Assembly: GCA_947000775.1 (NCBI GenBank) | Contig: CAMQGK010000567.1 | Coordinates: forward strand, 21,110,001 to 21,174,000 | Length of the DNA stretch: 64,000 bases | Origin: Pterois miles | Taxonomy: Eukaryota > Chordata > Actinopteri > Perciformes > Scorpaenidae | Reading direction: 5' to 3' | Shown: in pieces, positions 59,554-64,000 of the stretch | How positions within the stretch are numbered: position 1 is the stretch's first letter | Layout of the letters: every line of letters begins with the position of its first letter | Notes under the pieces: generated by a model | What the model was told of the DNA's origin: nothing | Databases searched by the model: none | What the model saw: the letters and a program-made list of their open reading frames with translations, nothing else | Made by a program: the position numbers and the translations under genes

Positions 59554-62500
59554 TCAGGTGACAACCACGGCACCGAAATGCTGCCTCAATTGTTCGAGGA
59601 ATATGTAGGTGAAAACTGTGTGAGGGATGAGGCGGATCGCTGCAGGAACAAGACCCTGGAAGACACAAATAATGTAATTATTTTGCCAAGTTGTTTCAAA
59701 TGGAGCAACATTTGCACTATAAAGATATAAAGAGTCATGTCTCGAAGGTGCCATCCACCTTGTAAAATGCCTTTGGGCCCAGTCTTGCTGTTTCTGTTAG
59801 ACAGTGAAACACACCCTGCGAACAGAGACACAAAAACTAAGACACGTCAAGCTGTGTAATCCTCCTCACAGTCCATGAATAAAACAATGAATGAATAAAT
59901 AAATACATGTCAGAGGCAAAAGAGATTCACCAAGCAAAATATAAAACCAGAGTATACAGAGAAACCTCAAGACAGTATTGGCTGTACACATACTCACCCC
60001 ATATTCAAGCTTTGAGTTCATTAATCTTGTTTTAACAACATCAAGTGGTTGGCACAAGATCGTGGCACAGCCCCCCTGTGCAGAAATAGAGAAAAGGGTG
60101 TTTTATTTTGAAAAATGTCATGATATTATATGTATATACAGTGACAGAGGCAAGTCACGTACTGCAAACACGCTGGCCAGGAAGTGAGTGAGCATGTTGT
60201 CCGTCAGGTAACCAGAAGCCAGAACCAACTGCTTGGACTGGTCGTAACAGGACAGCTGCATGGACAAAATGCACACATACAGTTTATACAGTATACTGCA
60301 TGATAGTACAGTCGCAGGTTGTGATCAAATAGTTGTCTAGTTCTTGTACCTGTCCGACAGAGACCAGTGCACCTCTAGAAGAGGCCATAGAAGCACCAGA
60401 GAACAGTTTCCTCATTCCCTCTGCAAATTAAACCAGGATGGAGAACATATGGAGGAAAACAGCAATGTGAAAAGGTTCGCTCTTGAATTTAAGGTTCTCA
60501 GCACATACTTGCAAAAACGGTTATTATGCTGAATAAATGTTTCTTTCACAGTATCACACGTTCTCCCTCTTTGGAAATGTACTAAATAGATTTTTTTTGC
60601 AACTGAAAAGCCATTCGTGTGCACTTGCCTACAACACAAAAAGGAAACAGACTTCAGCTGCCATGTAAAGTAAGTTTATGAATCGTACCCTCCTTCCAAA
60701 CACGCATTAGTCCGTCCAGCGCGTGAGCATAACTGGTAGAAGAAGAAAGAGGAATCTCACAATGAGATTATTTGGATGACCGCAGACACTTCATATTTTC
60801 AGTTTTTACTTACTTTCTCCTGAGCTCTACCGGAAACTTGACATCGTTCTGCATCCTGTACAGATGACAGATTGAATTTATATTGCAAAGCTATAAACAG
60901 TCAGGATGAGTCACCTTCATGCTGATTATCTTTCTACTGAATGAAGTGAAAATTGGCCTATTAAACTTGAATTATGTGAGCAGAAATGGCTGCAGCTTCC
61001 TCTGTTAGTGACCTCAAATCTAAATCTAACACCGACCTGCAACATGAAAATTTAAAACAGAGGGATGTTTTTTGTTAGATTGCAACATCCTTGATTTATT
61101 TATTGTTTCAGTGCTAAAAAGGCAGTGTTTTTACATTAGATCTAAGCTATTGCACTCTGTCAGCAGTACAATAACAGCACTGCATTGTACAGTATTGAGA
61201 GTGAAGGTGGTGACTTCTACCTGGTGAGTCATAACCACTTTAGAGGCATATCATTAATGCAAAGTATAAAAGAGTTATCAAAACATATTAAAAAAAAAGA
61301 CAACCCAGATCTCATTCTTAATAATCATTAATCTATCCACTTAACTCACCGGACGTTCACCAGGTCAGCAGGGGTCCCAATGAAACCACCTGTAAACCCT
61401 GTTGGAGAAAACACATGAAATAATAAAATAACAGCTGTCATCCCAACTTGTCACAGGCTTCCAACGCACTGGATACCCCAGCACATCAAACCACGACCCT
61501 CCATTGCGGCCGCAGTAAACACAGGGTTAATGTTGTGAATTCAAACAAAAACACTTGATTAGGTTTAGGCAACAAAACTGCTTGGTTAGGTTTAGGCAGT
61601 GGACAACTTCTGTTTCTGAAAAGTGAAGTCGACGCTGAAGTGCCTTAAATTCTATCTAATAGCCAGCAGGGGCGACTCCTCTGGTTGCAAAAAGAAATTG
61701 ATTGTATAAAAGTCTATGAGAAAATGAGCCTACTTCTCACTTGAAGTATTACCTCAGTAAATATGGTAATCATGACCTCTTCAGTACAGCATGATGTTCA
61801 TTTAGTAAATTATGGTCCCATAGAGTAAAATAGACCATAAAGCAGGGAATGCTTTCAGGTGTGATTACCCTGTGATTGATAGGTCACTACCATGACATTG
61901 TCCAGTCTGGGAGTTGTCCATGTTTTTGTCTCACAACTTTAACCCTTTCACAGTGTGTTTTCAGTTCATGAAAGTTAATTGTCATATTTTGGTTGCCTAA
62001 AAAAGATCTTATTCAGCGTTTGGTTGTACTTAGCTCCATCCCCTTCTGTCGCTTCTGGCAAAATGCCAGTCTCAGGGCTGCAGAACAGTAGTCCGTAAAC
62101 AAATGGGTGATGCAGTGACTATGTCCACTTATTTTTTACAGTCTATGGGTTTAGGCTTAAAATCCCAATGCTTGTGAAGTGAAAGTGAAACTTAACATTG
62201 TGAACACAAAAACAAACAACATGTTGTTGGTTTCACACAGGAAACAGCCCTGTGTTTGTTGGACCCATGCACCACCCTTCACACTCTGTGTGTTTCATCA
62301 CTCTTGCTTTGTCACTGTAGGTACATGAAAGCCACGTCTCATACAGAAAGTTTGCTTTGTGCATCGGTATCATTGTCTACAGGGCTGTACCAACAACACA
62401 TACCTCCAAAGGCACCCAGCAAGACTTTCTGGTAGAAAGGCATGAGGCCTTTGTTCTTCCTGTTCATCTTGTCTCTGACAGTTTCATAGATGGCAAATCT

Positions 62501-63393
62501 TGTCAATGAATACGTCATCTAGGAAAAAAAGACAAAAAAAGCATTCTATCCAAGATCGGGCAGCATGGACATGTAAAGTGATTTAATATGTGTGATTTTA
62601 GTTTTCCACCTGCCGGCAAAGAGACGCACTGAGGCCACTGTAGAGAGCCAGATAGCCTTCTCGCCTCACCACGTTAACGGCCATCCCTATCATCCTCACC
62701 CTCACCTCCTGCTGCGTCTGCAAGTGCACCTGGAAATAACGATGGAAGCAGCCAAAGGGGAGTCAGGCACAATTTTAATGGGAGAAACAGTGACCTGCAT
62801 AAGTGTAAAGTTTGCCAGTGTGCATCAAGTAAACAAAATTGGTTCACAAATGAGTCTAAGATTATAGCTGAGAAGTGAAGGTGATCTCCAGGCGGAGTGA
62901 TAATGTCAGCAGCCTATTCTAAACATTCAGTCAGCGGGCTGAATTCTTGAAAATCAATTCAATAGCTAGATAATAGCAGTAGGAAATACAAAAACATGAA
63001 CCACAGTCATAATTTTAATCACTTCAAAGCATCCAAACAAGCCTATTCATTGTCATAATGAAGATATTTTACAGGCACATCATGGCCGAAGTGACTGAAT
63101 CATTGCCATAAAACAGCGAGCTTTTCTGAAAGTCAACAGGAATAGAGGATAATAAAAACTAAACTTTATTACCCTTTTCCACAATACAATCCAGATGCAT
63201 CCCAGACAGATCAATGAGGCCCAAATGGATAACATTCCAAAATTCTTAAAGTGAAAATTGTGTTTAAAGTGATAATTACAATAAAAAATAATTTATCTTT
63301 TACCTTAATTAGATCCAGCGGGTGTGTTAAACAAGTTGCCATGCTGGAGGAGACACCACCAAAATACCAACGAGACACACAGTTCTCCTGCAT
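59554..63393 (-). CDS. slc25a10: Mitochondrial dicarboxylate carrier, 11 coding exons
   Basis: Inner-membrane antiporter exchanging malate or succinate for phosphate and sulfur anions. Minus strand exons in order: 63304-63393, 62610-62729, 62404-62518, 61350-61398, 60814-60855, 60689-60732, 60350-60420, 60163-60255, 59998-60075, 59759-59815, 59554-59655. All have GT/AG borders, phases agree, and 861 nt encode 286 aa (human 287). The three carrier repeats each keep their signature: PLDLIK at 25-30, PADLVNVR at 118-125 and PLDVVK at 218-223. Diagnostic stretches are VSRWYFGG near the N-terminus, VHLQTQQEV after the first signature, RMQNDVK, NYAHALDGL, CQPLDVVKTRLMNSK and GLVPAAIRLIPHTV. The ATG at 63391-63393 gives the family's length; an in-frame ATG 36 bases upstream (63427-63429) would add 12 residues without homology. 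No defect is seen. Confidence 0.93.
61625..62150 (-). repeat. Family C copy 5 in slc25a10 intron 3
   Basis: Reverse complement of the other family C copies (agccagcaggggcgactcctctggttgcaaaa, gaaaatgagcctacttctcacttg, accctttcacagtgtgttttcag, agtgactatgtccactt). It lies within the intron between exons 3 and 4 of slc25a10 and contains no exon. Confidence 0.75.
62730..63303 (-). other. slc25a10 intron 1, nothing recognised
   Basis: 574 bp with a standard donor (gtaaaa) and acceptor (ttccag). No repeat family is identified. Confidence 0.6.
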
Positions 63394-64000
63394 GTTGTCG
63401 GTGAAACAAAGTCCAGAGCAAGAAGGCAAAGTGTCGGCTCCTCAAAGGTTGCTGGGACAAGTTTGGCCAAGGCTGCCCTCTTCATCCTTTCCTCTCAACG
63501 TTGCTGCTGATGGTTGGACGCTGCTCACATTAATAGTGCCAGCGTCCTTTACACAAACCTGCATATTTGTCTCTCAGATAGAGCTGGACATTGTGGACTA
63601 ACTTGTCCAGTGGAGTAAGTGCATAGCCCTCATCTTTCTGTGCCAAAGGGTACAGCTGGTTTGTGGGAGGAAGCGTACGTGACTAATATAAAAATAGTAA
63701 GGCTACTTGACTGCTGCTATAGTTTTGTGACTGTGGCACGCCATCACCCCAGGATTCAACTAACACAGATCAAAGGTCAAACAAATATTTGACATGGATA
63801 TTCCCAATATAGATTCAGGGTTACACAGAGGGTAATGAGGTCAAACACATAATGCATGTCTTCACTCTTATTCAGTTAAGAGCATTCAACAACAGTTGTT
63901 TCAACTGTTGATTTATGTTTTCTGGAAGTTTCCAAGTGTCTGTTTTGGTTCTTAAGCGTGACATGATTTTAAATGAGCAGTGCAGCCGTGGTATGAATGG
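63394..64000 (-). promoter_or_regulatory. slc25a10 upstream region / 5' UTR
   Basis: This segment precedes the start codon on the minus strand and should contain the 5' UTR and promoter. No TATA box or CpG island can be pinned down. A plus strand open frame here (63251-63601) overlaps exon 1 antisense and has no recognisable content. Confidence 0.4.

Noticed and set aside
63427..63429. Upstream ATG as the slc25a10 start
   Set aside because: In frame, but it adds 12 residues unlike the family; the ATG at 63391-63393 gives an N-terminus of the usual length.

Overview
This window reads as vertebrate nuclear DNA, almost certainly from a teleost and probably a percomorph-type ray-finned fish. Coding sequence is split into short exons with GT/AG borders. 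The introns and intergenic DNA are full of fish-type interspersed repeats: hAT and Tc1 relics, small TIR elements and tRNA-like SINEs. The two clear genes have close vertebrate homologues. Nothing looks prokaryotic, viral or organellar.

Layout. 1-144: probable last coding exon of an unidentified + strand gene, with a polyadenylation signal at 317. 1511-14978: a complete 13-exon + strand gene for a class B1 GPCR, best read as a fish glucagon receptor (gcgr), 525 aa when joined, with a long candidate 3' UTR that may run to about 18.46 kb. 18.5-59.5 kb: a gene-poor interval of about 41 kb. It is dominated by repeats: Tc1-like and hAT relics, nested small DNA elements, SINEs, a 55-bp minisatellite of 27 copies and AT/CA/GATA microsatellites. 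I found no convincing host gene there. 59554-63393: a complete 11-exon minus strand gene for the mitochondrial dicarboxylate carrier slc25a10, 286 aa. 63394-64000: its upstream region.

How the genes relate. gcgr and slc25a10 lie tail to tail. As I recall, the human orthologues are close neighbours on 17q25.3, so the pairing supports the gcgr assignment over the related GLP1R and GLP2R. Both act in hepatic fuel metabolism: Gcgr is the plasma-membrane receptor that raises cAMP and drives gluconeogenesis, and Slc25a10 exchanges malate or succinate for phosphate across the inner mitochondrial membrane. Their adjacency is conserved synteny, not an operon, and no co-regulation can be read from the sequence.

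No new enzyme or defence system was found. The notable structures are the higher-order organisation of the minisatellite (275-bp super-repeat), several DNA elements with intact target-site duplications, an internally deleted hAT-like pseudogene pair near 57 kb, repeat DNA abutting a gcgr splice acceptor, and a homopolymer-rich block near 41.9 kb that looks like an assembly artefact. All exon borders were read by eye from splice consensus, frame and homology. Repeat family labels (R1, C, D, G, I, J, K) are mine.
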